A stretch of DNA of 64,000 nucleotides from Nautilus pompilius. Taxonomy: Eukaryota > Mollusca > Cephalopoda > Nautilida > Nautilidae. The stretch's first letter is position 1; every line of letters starts with the position of its first letter. The stretch covers positions 62,001 through 126,000 of the forward strand of contig JACATO010000310.1 in NCBI GenBank assembly GCA_018389105.1. Reading direction: 5' to 3'. The position numbers and the translations under genes were made by a program. The notes beneath the pieces are model-generated. The model did no database searches and was not told the origin of the DNA. It was given only the letters and a program-made list of their open reading frames with translations. This document shows positions 11,820 to 23,601 of this stretch, one piece after another.

Positions 11820-13960
11820 CACCACAACGGAATAAATAGTCCAGTCTGCGCCTCACATATCCGCTATAAAATAGTCAAATATTGACGCTAATCGATTAAT
11901 CGATAAACGTACAGTTTTTTTTTTTTGTACACTAAAAAAACCTAATAAGAAGAATTCTACTAACCTTTATGTGTCCTGTGCTTGCGTAACCTGTTTCCTT
12001 TTTTTTTGCCTTGGTCCCTCTTTTCTGTAGAAGAAACCACAACGTGTATGTGATCCGAATAAACGTGTGTCATTATATCTGTGTCCATATCAGAGAGAGA
12101 GAGAGAGAGATGTTGTAGCAGGTGATGGATTATCACCGAGTCAAAAGTTCTCAGTCCGGCTGCGACATTTTCGCTGACTCGCTGTATATCTCTGTCTGTC
12201 TGTCTCCGTGGTTTTAGCCCGAGCGGAAACAGTGGATGGAAGAAGTCGCCACGGGTCGCAGCCCGGCCCGTCTCACGGTCGACCAAAAAAGAGGAAAGAG
12301 GAGAGAGAACACACGAACGACGAAGCTCGCTGGATGGGAGGGGGGGATGAACGAGCAGTTCGGGGCGGGCGGCCGGGGCGATGCTGCCACGGGTAGACCG
12401 ACCGGCCGGCGAAGGAGCCGAGTTGCTCAGACGGTGCCTCGGGCGACTGGCCTCGACTTGACCTTACTAGGTTAAGACCAACCTATGGCGGTGTGATTCA
12501 CCGGATTATTGAGTCGGGCCGAAAGACAAGAACTTCGCGCCTGCCTACCTACGGCAGGAATGGAAACAGGAAACGCGATAACTCGAAACACCCGGTTTTT
12601 TTTTTTTTTCCTTTTCTTTTCTCTCCCTCCCCGAGTACACGCACCCGGTGGAGGCGGCCCACGCGCGAGCGGGAACCATCACGAGCCATTTCGAGAAATA
12701 ACCGGATAGACGCGGGTTTCCGTCCGCGCAGCTCACGCGCTCGGGAGAGAGAGAGAGAGAGGGAGGTATGAAGTATCGGATTATTTATGAAATTAGATAC
12801 CTAGGTCCGTGTACAGACTGGCTTATTAAATTTTGTGAAATTTATACCTTTTTCCGCCAAAGAGCCGGGTGTCAGTCAGGGTTGTCCCCTCGAAGATCGC
12901 TTTGCTAACGACATTCAATTCTTTACTCGGCTATTGATCTTATTTAAGGGGGATTATATATATAATTTGTAAATTATCGACCTAAATTAGCATAAACTTC
13001 TCGACGATCTCCTGCTAGAAAGAATAGATGAATAAATACCGGCGATAGCCGACTGACTGATTCTGGGAGCAGTTCCTTCCGTCCGCGTGTCCCTTTGATG
13101 AAGCCCAAGTCTGTAGCTCGTGCGGCCGATATGAAAGCCGCTTGGGAGGTTCACTTTCTCACTCATACCCCCCTCCCCCCCCCCACTTTAAGGAGGTTGG
13201 TTCCTACGAACAAAGAAAAAACCATTTTTGAAGATTTTTCAAGTGGAATTCATCCTCTTGGCAGTTCGCTGCTACCTGACCCCTGCGGACCTCACGGTTG
13301 GTTTGTTTTTTTTTTTTGTTTTTCTCCCCTGAAATCTCGCTAGATACCAATCGAGGTTTTGAGTTTTGCTTGTATGTAGCGGGGGGGTTATGTTTTTTGT
13401 TTGTTTTGTTTTTAATTTAAGTTAAAAGTCTCCTAAAGGGTCGCTTTCATATGAATGCTGCGGTTTCGGTCCCAACGTAAATTCCAAATGCTGGGTTAAG
13501 AGAGCAAAGAGCTGATCCGACGTGTAGCTCTGAGAAATTAACCCGCTTTCCATGCGCTCTCCGGTGAAGAAGGCGAGATACGGTAAACTCCAAAATTACT
13601 GGGATGGCGGCGGTTCGCTGTAAGTCTCACAAAATCACAAATAATATATGTGGTTCTTCACTAAAAAGAACTATGGTGCCGAAATATAAAACGTTACATA
13701 TTATTAATATTATAATTAATATAGTACTAAATCGGGAGGAATCGGCATCAATGTTTCGGGGCACTTCTATATTCTCGAAGTTTTTGTCTTTTAAAGATCC
13801 GTTGATTCCAGATTACTCTACGACTGACATCATTAATGCGTCAGGCTATAACCACTGGCTGGAGGGTAGCATGAGACCACCCCACCAGGTCAATCTTCTT
13901 ACACACGCACACCCCGACGATGTCGTAATAGGCAATAAATTAGTTGTTTAGGGGGGAAAA
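11820..13960. other. CpG-rich non-coding stretch
   Basis: Bases 12200-12760 are very CpG-rich (seven CpG in the single 60-base line starting at 12241) and carry (GA)n runs at 12092 and 12743. Overlapping open frames occur on both strands, as expected for GC-rich DNA, with no recognisable domain. It could be an unmethylated regulatory or promoter island. Confidence 0.4.
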
Positions 13961-13964
13961 AAAA

Positions 13965-14960
13965 GATGTCCAAGAAGGAAGGAATCAGTGTAGAGAAGCC
14001 AGCTGTTATAATAACATTAAAAAACGAGATTGAACTGTCCGAGATATCGCCAAAAGTCTGATGGCGTCAAACAGCGCAGGGAATTCAATTTAGAGGGAAA
14101 AAAAACGACCAAGACCAGTAGTATTTTAAACACAAAGGGGCGTGGCCCTAATAGAGGGTAACAACAGCGGCCCAGGACAAATGTATTAGAATCGCATCTC
14201 TTCGTAACTCGTGTCTTACTGTTCTAAAGACGAGTCAAAACCTAGCTTTTGTGGTGCCCAAGTCAACAGTCGGCCGTTTCCTAAAAGATGCTGGTATTAA
14301 AGATTATGTAGCGGTTCAGAAACCACTTCGTCAAGAAAACAAGGCATGGACATAAAGACGCGTTCAGTAGACAGCACAACAATAGTAGAAATTCTTGTGG
14401 ATCGATAAATCTGTGTTTGAGTTTTTCTCTTTTTCTTCGTCGTAAGCGTCGAGTCTACATCCGTCGTCGATCGCTCGAGAAATTCGTTGATGGCTGTGTT
14501 GTGCCAGCAGTGAAACACGGAGGTGTTAGTGCGATCGCGAGGGACTGTTTTGATGGGTCATCTGTTGGTGATCTCTTTCAGGTTAAAGGTACAACGAAGA
14601 AAGAGAAATACCATCAACTTCTTTTGGACCGTTTGGACGTGGATTCGTTTTCCAGAAAGACAGCGAACCTTAGCAAACGCCCAAGGTCTGTAAGAGATAT
14701 CTGGAGCATCAGAGGTTTCCCAGACGTCACGATTTGGCCAACACAGTCGGCCTCCAGACTTGTCCCCAACTGAACTTTCGTGGGATGAACTACATGGGAA
14801 GGTGAAACCAAGGGTATCCAACGAACGTAGCAGCTATGGCGGTATTTGCAAACAGAATGGATAAACATTTCAAATGGTTATTTAATCATGCGACCAGCGT
14901 CTTCAAAACAGTTATTAAAACGAGGGCGGGTTGTTTTAATGAAAGTGGAAACTTGGCGAC
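13965..14960 (+). pseudogene. Tc1-like transposase remnant with many frameshifts
   Basis: The pieces occur in the usual Tc1 order. Bases 13965-14060 read MSKKEG...AVIITLKNEIELSEI (N-terminal helix-turn-helix). From 14263 the frame reads STVGRFLKDAGIKDYVAVQ, then KPLRQEN (second DNA-binding domain). Bases 14430-14640 read RKRRVYIRRR, CVVPAVKHGGVSAI, then CFDGSSVGDLFQVKGT, the catalytic-core block of Tc1 transposases. Near 14755 DLSPTELSWDEL corresponds to the SPDLNPIE.xWDEL block. Bases 14893-14950 read TSVFKTVIKTRAGCFNES, the usual C-terminus. At least four frame changes and in-frame stops make it inactive, and the second aspartate block is not preserved. I found no terminal inverted repeats, so the limits are those of the coding remnant. 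Confidence 0.78.
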
Positions 14961-15957
14961 TAACAGCATCCAGAATGTTACTTTATTGCACACGTTTAGA
15001 CATTTCATGTCTTCGTTGTCTTGTAGAAACCGTTCACGCTGGGTAACTTCCCATCTTAGGAGAAAAACAACGTTGGCAGTTAAAACTAGATCCTTTTACA
15101 CCGTGACATCACAAGTGCACAAAAAATTACTTGTAGGAAACGCCTACCGACCACATATTTCCCCTTCTTTCCTGGAGAGTGCTCTGTGAAAACAGTTTCA
15201 TTTTTTCAACCTACACTCCAAAATCATTGGGAAAAAACTAAATTTGTCGCATTTTTAAAATTTACTAAATTCACAGACAGAAGCAGCTATGGGAATGATA
15301 CATTATTAGCATCTCATCGTAAGCCCGGCAGTAATCGAACTAGAAATCTTATCAATATTTGCACCCGAATTTAACCGTTCAAGTATTTGGTTAATCGCTC
15401 TAAAAATGACGTTTCAAATTCTCTGTTGGAAAAATATCTGAAACAAAACTTTAGCTATATGTTAAAAAGAAAAAAAGGGCATCTCCTTGTAGAGTGCAAA
15501 AAACAAGGGGTGCTGAAGATCGTGATGGCTTCGTTCCGGCCCTTGACGGTTTGATTTGAGCGGATCACTGATCGAAATCCACTCGCCGGAACCGCTTTGC
15601 ATTAGAGCGAGATGTTTAATTACGACGCAAGTGACAACCTTGGTGACGGAGCGTAGTGACTCGGTTTACCGTTAGGATGCGCTGCTAGTTTTGCGCCACC
15701 TAGAGACCGGCATTTCCGACGTCGGTAGAGGAAATCTCTGCTGTGGCTCTTCATTTTCTTTTAGATGAGAGAGGAAACTGGAGATTTATAGTGACTCTGC
15801 AACCTGTTGCTGGACAATAAACCAAGAAGCCAGAAACGTTTGGCTTCTAGCAGAATGCAATGAAAAGAGCATTTACAAAATCTGTATCATGTGACCACCA
15901 TGGTGTAATTGCGATGAACTATCTAAAATCTCATGTCATAATGAAAAAGAGCGAATA
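14961..15957. other. Unassigned stretch
   Basis: Nothing coding is supported. The 117- and 62-residue frames at 14836-15374 overlap the end of the Tc1-like remnant and have no independent support. Confidence 0.4.

Positions 15958-16006
<49 letters not shown>
15958..16006. repeat. (ATT)n microsatellite
   Basis: About 16 ATT units; the encoded poly-isoleucine run in the overlapping frame is an artefact. Confidence 0.95.
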
Positions 16007-16233
16007 ACAGATGTCAAAACAAAAAACAAACCAACGAGAAATCTGCCTTTATTCCAACCAGTCAGAATGACGACCAAAGCCGAAAGATTTTTTCCTTGCC
16101 TGTTATGTTACGTCAGACTGGCGGCTCTAAAATATTCTTCCGGTCACGTGTCCGGAACCACATCAAAGACAGAGATGAAAGGTTTAAGCGTCGCCAAAAC
16201 ATCTCAAGACTTCTCCATCGTAGAACAGAATTC

Positions 16234-16258
16234 TTTTTTTTTTTTTTTTTTTTTTTTT
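16234..16258. repeat. Poly-T tract (25 bases)
   Basis: A single uninterrupted T run of 25 bases. On the minus strand this is a poly-A tract, possibly the tail of an inserted retrosequence, but no source element is recognisable next to it. Confidence 0.85.
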
Positions 16259-16542
16259 GCCATCGTAAATTCTGGCCTAACCACGGCCGTCGACCGAGCT
16301 AACGTCGCCAGAGAGAAACAATAAAGCGAATACGCCTTGATCATCGACTCCCACAGTCAAGCCGCGCCATCATGAAACAGCTGTGGCTTGACCCGGAATC
16401 TGTCAGCGCGGCATCACACCAGGCGACATCCACATCTGACGTTGTCATTTAAATATCGCTACGGCGCCTAATCTGGCGGCGTCACCATAGCAACGGCGAA
16501 TATCAGAACAGACCACCTGCCAGTATACGAAAACTCCCGCTG

Positions 16543-16575
16543 CTGCTGCTGCTGTTGTTGTTGTTGTTGTTGTTT
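16543..16575. repeat. (GCT)n-(GTT)n compound triplet repeat
   Basis: Five GCT units grade into about seven GTT units. Confidence 0.9.
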
Positions 16576-16873
16576 TAGCAGGATAAAATTGTACGTTTTA
16601 CAACACGCGCCAAAAAAAAATTCTCGAACTTAGATGTCAGATTTAAATATGCGTATTTTAAAAGCTATTTAAATTAGAATCGACCAAACTAAGAGCGAAA
16701 GATGGCATCGCAGGTGGAAATAATGACGTCAAAAATGTTTGAAAATCAGCTGATAAGGACGTAATATCTACCTGTAATTTAAACTGTTTATGATGATAGG
16801 TGCTCTGTACAATCGTCATTTATGACCACCGCCCCAGACAGTCATTGAGATGCGTTATCTCTGTTCAGCAACT

Positions 16874-16896
16874 TATTATTATTATTATTATTATTA

Positions 16897-16933
<37 letters not shown>

Positions 16934-16955
16934 TTATTATTATTATTATTATTTT
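16874..16955. repeat. (ATT)n microsatellite with interruptions
   Basis: About 27 ATT units broken by two single-base slips, followed by (GTT)n near 16960. Confidence 0.93.
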
Positions 16956-16959
16956 CGTT

Positions 16960-19900
16960 GTTGTTGTTGCTCTTGTTGCTGTACAGATTTGCTTCGGAGT
17001 TTAAAGTCAATACTGGAAACTAAGGACTGATGTTATATAGCGAGATGAACGAAAATCTCCATGGTGATTCTTTTCAATGTTTAAGTCGAGCACGCTGTCG
17101 TTTTAGCCCATCTTTTCTATCGCGAACATTTTTTTTTTTTAATGTACATCAGCACAACGTATTTCCTCTTTAATTAAATCAAATTTTTTTCTCTCTTTTT
17201 TTTTTTTTTCTTCAGAAAATATAATTCAGAGTACAAATGGCTTCGATGAGCCAGGCTCGTGCATAAGAATCGCCAGCAGAAGAATTCATTCCGCCAAGAG
17301 TGGCTTCCGCCCAAACTGGAGCCTGCTTACAATCGATATCGCTCTGCCCTCTGGATCAGAAACGGTGTTTATTTACCTCTGCAGCCTCCAAATAGTAGTA
17401 GGGATTTCATTAAAAAGTGAGAAAAGTCACACAGTGGGTCCCAGACTGGATATTTGTGGATTCGCCGCCAGTGAGAGAGAGAGAGAGTCAGGGATCAAGA
17501 AGCAAATCCGGAGAAGGGCCAGCAGCGACTATTTATACATTTCAAAGTGAAAGATAAGATTTCCATTTTTAGCATAAACGGCATATATTATTGATTATCG
17601 ATCAGATTTATTAAAGTTAAACATTTATAAAAGGAACCTGTGCTTTGCGATGAAACTAAAAGAATAGGTTTTATGAGAAGCAAAAAAGAAGAAGAAAAAG
17701 CGTAGGGTTAATCGCTGAATCAATTAATACGCACGTAGCAGCCATAATTATGGACCTACTCTACCCGTAAATAAGTTTTGTGTGAAAAAAATTTGCAAAT
17801 AAATTAGTTTTCTCCTTTATTTTTAACATGTGTGGATTTACTTCCAGTCATATGGTCTTGTATATGTATCCATGCACACGAATAAACTAATTTATGCGTG
17901 AAGCATGGGAAATCTCACTGATAACCCTACAGCTGAGGCCGCTGACCTCTGTAGTATTCGGCGGTGGCGCGCCTTCTAGCGGCAGTCGCCTACAACACAG
18001 CGCCTTACAGCTGTTCCGGCCGCTTGAACTCGCCCGGACGAACCATCTGTCTTCGCCGATCTTCTTGTCCCGTGTCCAGTCGTTTCCCACTTTATCCAAT
18101 GCTCTTCCGTTCCACGTCTGGAGCGATTCCGGTGACTTTTCGTAAAGGCGGTATAGACGTTTTACCAATTGGAATTTTCAAACTTTTTTTTTTTTTTTTT
18201 AAAGACAAGAATCTCTTGTGATATCGCAAGTAAAAATTAAAAATGTAACCCCCGACTATAAACTTCCAGGATGATGCGAGCACTAAATCCGACCGATCTC
18301 CATGGTTACAATGCTTCGATTGCTGGACTAGAAAAAGAGTGCAAGGGAGATAATTCGCAGTTTTTTTTTTTTTTGTTGGAATGAAGCTTTGGTCAGATGC
18401 ATTTTGATTTGCATACTTTGTGGGATATTTCGATGGTCTTGCATGACAAAAGAGTTCGAAAATAAATTATTTTTGCATGTGTTTATATTCGAGATTGTTT
18501 CGAAAAATAAAAGGGGATATTTATAGCAGCGCTTTCTACGCGGTGGTAGACGCCATGTCGCCAAGCAGCAGCGTCGCACGAGCACCTGACCGCACCCTTT
18601 CGTTCACTGGCTCTTTGAACAGACTGCACTGCCAACCTCTATCACCCCCACCCCCCCTACGGTCCGCCGGTCCCTTATCTCGTCCGAATTTTACCTCTTC
18701 TAATCCCTGAAAAGCGCTCTCTGAGGTCGACGGTTCTGCCACTGATCACGAAGTTCAACAAATGATGCAATTCTGACCTACACAAAGAACCTTCTGTTGG
18801 GATGGTATCAACGGGACCCGCGTAGAGAAGTGATGCGGTCTAACAACAGACGATGTCCGCTCACTCGTTCTGTTTATAATTTTCTGTCACACCCTCATCC
18901 GTGGTAGCCGCAAGTGCTAATAAACTGATTTATCTTTTGAGATATTTAATTGGCGAGCCCACGCTTATGACCGTCAGTCACCGTGTGCCGTTGTACGTAG
19001 TGTAAGTAAGCATTTTCCGAAATAGATCAAACTCAGCTACGTCTGGATAAGGAAGTAACCTTCAGCAGAAATAGCTGTTTTCTCTTGTATGAGTAGTTTC
19101 GTGTAGTGAATTAGCAAATATATTACGTTGACAACCAGGTAGTAAATAAATCTTCTGCTTACTTGCTAGCTGAATTACATTTGTTTTAGCTGAACTCGAC
19201 TGATTTGTTCACATATAAAGTTTATAGAGAAAAAAAAACAATAGGAAAAATATTTTTATAATATTTTTTTGCTATAAAACATACTTAAAAAAGAAAAACA
19301 ACGTAACAGTAGCATCTAAATGTAAAAGTTTTGGAAATCCAACGTGTTGAAGTTTGGGGGTTATTAAACTCTGTGTGTGGGAGGGATTGTAATCTCCAGT
19401 GTCCATGATGACAAACCGGCTTCTGAGACCGCAAGGGATTTTGGTCCTTAAATATCGCGTTTATTATCAGAGACTTTGGCATACCTTTGAATGCATCCTT
19501 CGTGTGATTTATCCTTTATAGATAACCGTTTAGGCAACAACAACAAAAAGCACAACGAGAGAAACATCCAGCCTACTACTACTACTATTACATAATTTAT
19601 CATTAATTTTGGAACGGTTTCTCTGAATATCTTACAGCTAAACGAAGGTCGGTCGTTCTATTTCGATCTATGGAGAGAGGAAATATTAGCTGAAATTCAA
19701 AATGGAAAAGAGCCAACGAAACACCAGCAATTACAAGAACTAATTAAGATATATTCATGAATGAAAAATACCTAAAAGCTTTCCGCTGACTCCTGGGGAA
19801 CTGATAGTTAATATACCAATAGCAGAATGGTAATTTCTAATGTTCGAAAGCTGATAAAATGCCAAAACTTCTATGAACTTAGATCGAAAAAATATCGCTT

Positions 19901-20035
19901 GATGCTGATTAAAAAGGGGGGTAGTAGAGCTGTTCGAGCTAAATTGCTACTGCGGTCATTTGGCTAAGGGTTCTGGGCATGGAGGACTCAGTGGTGGTTG
20001 ACCAAAGCTCTGTTGTCGGCTTTCATTTGGGCGGA
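16960..20035. other. Unassigned stretch with CpG-rich patches
   Basis: No gene is recognisable. CpG-rich patches at 17890-18130 and 18530-18740 open overlapping frames on both strands with no domain. Poly-T tracts occur at 17130, 17200, 18186 and 18361. Confidence 0.4.
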
Positions 20036-20039
20036 TTGT

Positions 20040-20278
20040 CGGTTCTCTCCTCGGCATCGATTGGAAAGACGCCGCCGTTCTCTCCGCGGCATTAATTGGG
20101 CAAACGACACTGTTCTCTCCTCGGCATCGATTGGAAAAAGGCCGCCGTTCTCTCCGCGGCATTAATTGGGCAAACGACACTGTTCTCTCCTCGGCATCGA
20201 TTGGAAAGACGCCGCCGTTCTCTCCGCGGCATTAATTGGGCAAACGACACTGTTCTCTTCTTGGCAGCAGTTGGAGCA
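20040..20278. repeat. Nested tandem repeat: 70-bp units, each a diverged 35-bp dimer
   Basis: CAAACGACAC recurs at 20101, 20171 and 20241, giving a 70-bp period. Within each unit two 35-bp halves are visibly related: one starts TCTCTCCTCGGCATCGATTGG and the other TCTCTCCGCGGCATTAATTGG. The first dimer begins near 20046 and the array breaks up after 20260, where the last copy mutates and a (TA)n run begins. Successive 70-bp units differ by only one or two bases while the halves differ a lot, so the dimer is the unit that has recently been amplified. Its overlapping open frames are by-products. Confidence 0.92.
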
Positions 20279-20279
20279 G

Positions 20280-21550
20280 GTGATATATATATATATATAT
20301 GGAGAGAGAGAAATAGGGAAAACTGGCATTGTTTTCTCATCTATCGGCTTTGAATGCTACCCAATGACATACAAAACAAACCATTGCGATTCAATCTGCA
20401 CATTACTCGGGTGCCCGCTGGGCATCTTTTAAAAAAAAAAACAAAAAAAAACGAAGTATCAGTGCGATTTCCATAAGCCTCTAGTGAGATAAACAAAAAA
20501 AAAATAAAAAGGAAAAGTTTTTTTTCGAGAGTATCCGTCAAATTTACTTTCGAGCGGAGACGATATGGGTTCCATTCCGAATTCTCCAGATCTGTTTTGC
20601 CAGCCAGCACTTTCCCCTTCGTGTTCCTTCTCACCGCTTGTCACTTTTCGCCGTAGATATACCGATTTCTCTTAAAATGGCGGTGACCCGACCCATTCCT
20701 TCGGGAGGGCCGCCTGTCGTAGCTGTTTCATCTCCAGAAGTAATAATACTCCAACACCAAGGTCCGAAACGACACCTGACCAGCGGAAACCCCTCTACCA
20801 AATGGAGTTTTCTTCCTTTTTTTAAAGATGAAGGAGAAATCAAAAGAAACGGCAAACAGCTTTTAATAATACACGCAAAGAGTATAGACTGCAGAGATCG
20901 GAGCACCGTTTACCAACCGAGTGGGGGGGGGAGGTGCCCCTACTAATGTATCCCGAAATAATAATAATTTCGGATTGATTTTGTCCAAAATTTTTATCTG
21001 GCTCTGATTTTTTTCGTAGAGAAAATTAGAAGATCCAACTATTTATAGAAATGTGCGCACTGCGCATGTCTTAGAATGCTTAAAAGGAAGTCGGTGGAAA
21101 CGTTCCAAGTCACGGAACAGGACCGGGCCAGTCAAGCTGCAGCCAACCAACCTGTCTACACGGTTCGCTTCAGCTTTCACTGGGTAGTTTGAATACAAGT
21201 GTGCACTTCCCCTCCCAGGTTCCGTCCCCGGCCAGTTCGAGAGACGACATTTCGTCTGTGCGCCCTTTAAAAAAAAAAACAAAAATAAAAAAAAAAACAT
21301 CCGAGGAGGCGGAAGAGAAGGAACCAGGGAAACGGATTTTTGTGCTCACGTGCTGCGAATGGTAAAAGTGAAAGCGACTTTTATTCCAAACGAGGCCAGC
21401 TGTTGTTGGTCAGCAGGAATTTGGAACCATTATTAATTTACTTCATCAGTTAAGTTTTGTCTTAAACATTGTACAGAAAGCCTGTTTTAGGAGTAGCTTT
21501 CGCTTAATCTGTTGCCTGGCTTCTCGTCGTTCAAAAACGCGATGAAAACG
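20280..21550. other. Unassigned stretch; one weak first-exon candidate
   Basis: The plus-strand frame from the ATG at 20676 has a strong translation-start context (AAAATGGCG) and reads MAVTRPIPSGGPPVVAVSSP before continuing to 20946. A splice-donor-like AAG/GTCCG occurs at about 20760. I recognise no domain and regard coding status as unproven. The rest holds A-runs near 20432 and 20496 and a T-run near 20521. Confidence 0.3.
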
Positions 21551-21552
21551 TC

Positions 21553-21554
<2 letters not shown>

Positions 21555-21626
<72 letters not shown>
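21555..21626. repeat. (ATT)n microsatellite
   Basis: About 24 units with one single-base slip at 21589. Confidence 0.95.
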
Positions 21627-21877
21627 GCCCAGCGGTATTTAGCCAAAACGTTGAGATAAACCCTTTAACCAGAATTCTCACGATTATTTAGCTCAGAGAT
21701 GCACATTTGAGAAGTGCACCACGACAGCAACTTGAGGAAACAAATCGACCTGACCTTCACAAAAGTTATATCTTTAGTTAAAACTATAAATGAAAAAGGA
21801 AAGCAATCAGTTATACTGTGGAAACTATTAATCGGATTCATTATTTCATTATTATACATAGTGGGCATGAAGACGCC

Positions 21878-21879
<2 letters not shown>

Positions 21880-21916
<37 letters not shown>

Positions 21917-21932
21917 GTGTGTGTTCTGTATA
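21880..21932. repeat. (GT)n microsatellite
   Basis: A GT run with one GC interruption near 21911. Confidence 0.94.
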
Positions 21933-22451
21933 TAGGGCAGCGCTTACAGGTTAGAGAAGTAAAATCAAAAATGGATCTTGGAGGCAGTTCAAGTTTAAGA
22001 ATCTGCCAAATGAAAAGCTTAATTTTCCACGCTGTCACGCGACCCTGTTGCAGATCAATGCAAATCATTTATAAGATCTGGGCGAGTCGTTATTCCAGTG
22101 AACTTCCGAGAACCTGTCTGTAGAAAGAGCAGGAAACTTAACTAAACTATTAGCCTTCGTTGTGTCCTCCACTAATGGATATTTATAGAAAAACGTTAAA
22201 TTTAATCTCCGCCAAATATAGCTTGCGAAATAAGTTCTAATCTACAATACAACAGAGGCCGTACTTACGAGGTCGCCAATGGAATATCCATGTATCACGA
22301 GAAATCAATGTGTTAGTGCATATAATTACGTGTATATTAACGTGTGAATACTAAAAATGGATATACACGACAAAATGTGGCGCACAGACATTTTCGTCAA
22401 AGCATCCATTTCTTTTTTGTCTACCGAAACCACAATAACGATGACCAGTTT

Positions 22452-23558
22452 GTGTGGTGTGTTCGTATGTGCGTGCGTGTGTGGTATGTGTTTGTATGTG
22501 CGTGCGTGTGTGATATGTGTTTGTATGTGCGTAGGTATGTGGTATGTGTTTGTATGTGCGAACGTGTCTGGTATGTGTTTGTATGTGCGTACTTGTGTGG
22601 TATGTGTTTGTATGTGCATACGTGTGTGGTATGTGTTTGTATGTGCGTACGTGTGTGGTATGTGTTTGTATGTGCGTACGTGTGTGGTATGTGTTTGTAT
22701 GTGCGTACGTGTGTGTTATGTGTTTTATGTGCGTGCGTGTGTGGTATGTGTTTGTATGTGCGTACGTGTGTGGTATGTGTTTGTATGTGCGTACGTGTGT
22801 GGTATGTGTTTGTATGTGCGTACGTGTGTGGTATGTGTTTGTATGTGCGTGCGTGTGTGGTATGTGTTTGTATGTGCGTACGTGTGTGGTATGTGTTTGT
22901 ATGTGCGTACGTGTGTGGTATGTGTTTGTATGTGCGTAGGTGTGTGGTATGTGTTTGAAAGTGCGTGCGTGTGTGGTATGTGTTTGTATGTGCGTAGGTG
23001 TGTGGTATGTGTTTGTATGTGCGTGCGTGTGTGGTATGTGTTTGTATGTGCGTACGTGTGTGGTATGTGTTTGTATGTGCGTACGTGTGTGGTATGTGTT
23101 TTATGTGCGTGCGTGTGTGGTATGTGTTTGTATGTGCGTACGTGTGTGGTATGTGTTTGTATGTGCGTAGGTGTGTGGTATGTGTTTGTATGTGCGTAGG
23201 TGTGTGGTATGTGTTTGAAAGTGCGTGCGTGTGTGGTATGTGTTTGTATGTGCGTACGTGTGTGGTATATGTTTGTATGTGCGTGCGTGTGTGGTATGTG
23301 TTTGTATGTGCGTACGTGTGTGGTATGTGTTTGTATGTGCGTACGTGTGTGGTATGTGTTTGTATGTGCGTGCGTGTGTGGTATGTGTTTGTATGTGCGT
23401 AGGTGTGTGGTATGTGTTTGTATGTGCGTAGGTGTGTGGTATGTGTTTGAAAGTGCGTGCGTGTGTGGTATGTGTTTGTATGTGCGTACGTGTGTGATAT
23501 GTGTGTATGTGTTTGAAAGTGCGTGCGTGTGTGGTATGTTTCTATGTGCGTGCGTGAG
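22452..23558. repeat. 29-bp GT-rich minisatellite, about 38 copies
   Basis: The unit (core GTGTGTGGTATGTGTTTG, then TATGTGCGTAC) repeats every 29 bases: identical phase points fall at 22621, 22650 and 22679. Unit variants differ mainly at the junction (CGTACG, CGTGCG, CGTAGG) and by a GAAAGTGCG variant at 22951, 23211, 23443 and 23509. The first two intervals are 260 and 232 bases, close to nine and eight units, suggesting duplicated blocks. Because 29 is not a multiple of three and the unit lacks stops, it opens frames of about 280 codons on both strands (MCLYVRTCVV-type and THIQTHTTH-type); these are not proteins. Confidence 0.95.
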
Positions 23559-23601
23559 TTTCACTCGAACTCAGAAATTAGTCGTTTCTTGAAACGACCA
23601 G

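Noticed and set aside
22344-23592. Open frames of up to 280 codons on both strands in the GT-rich array (MCLYVRTCVV-type and THIQTHTTH-type)
   Set aside because: They are by-products of a stop-free 29-bp unit; every frame is open and the sequence is pure tandem repeat.
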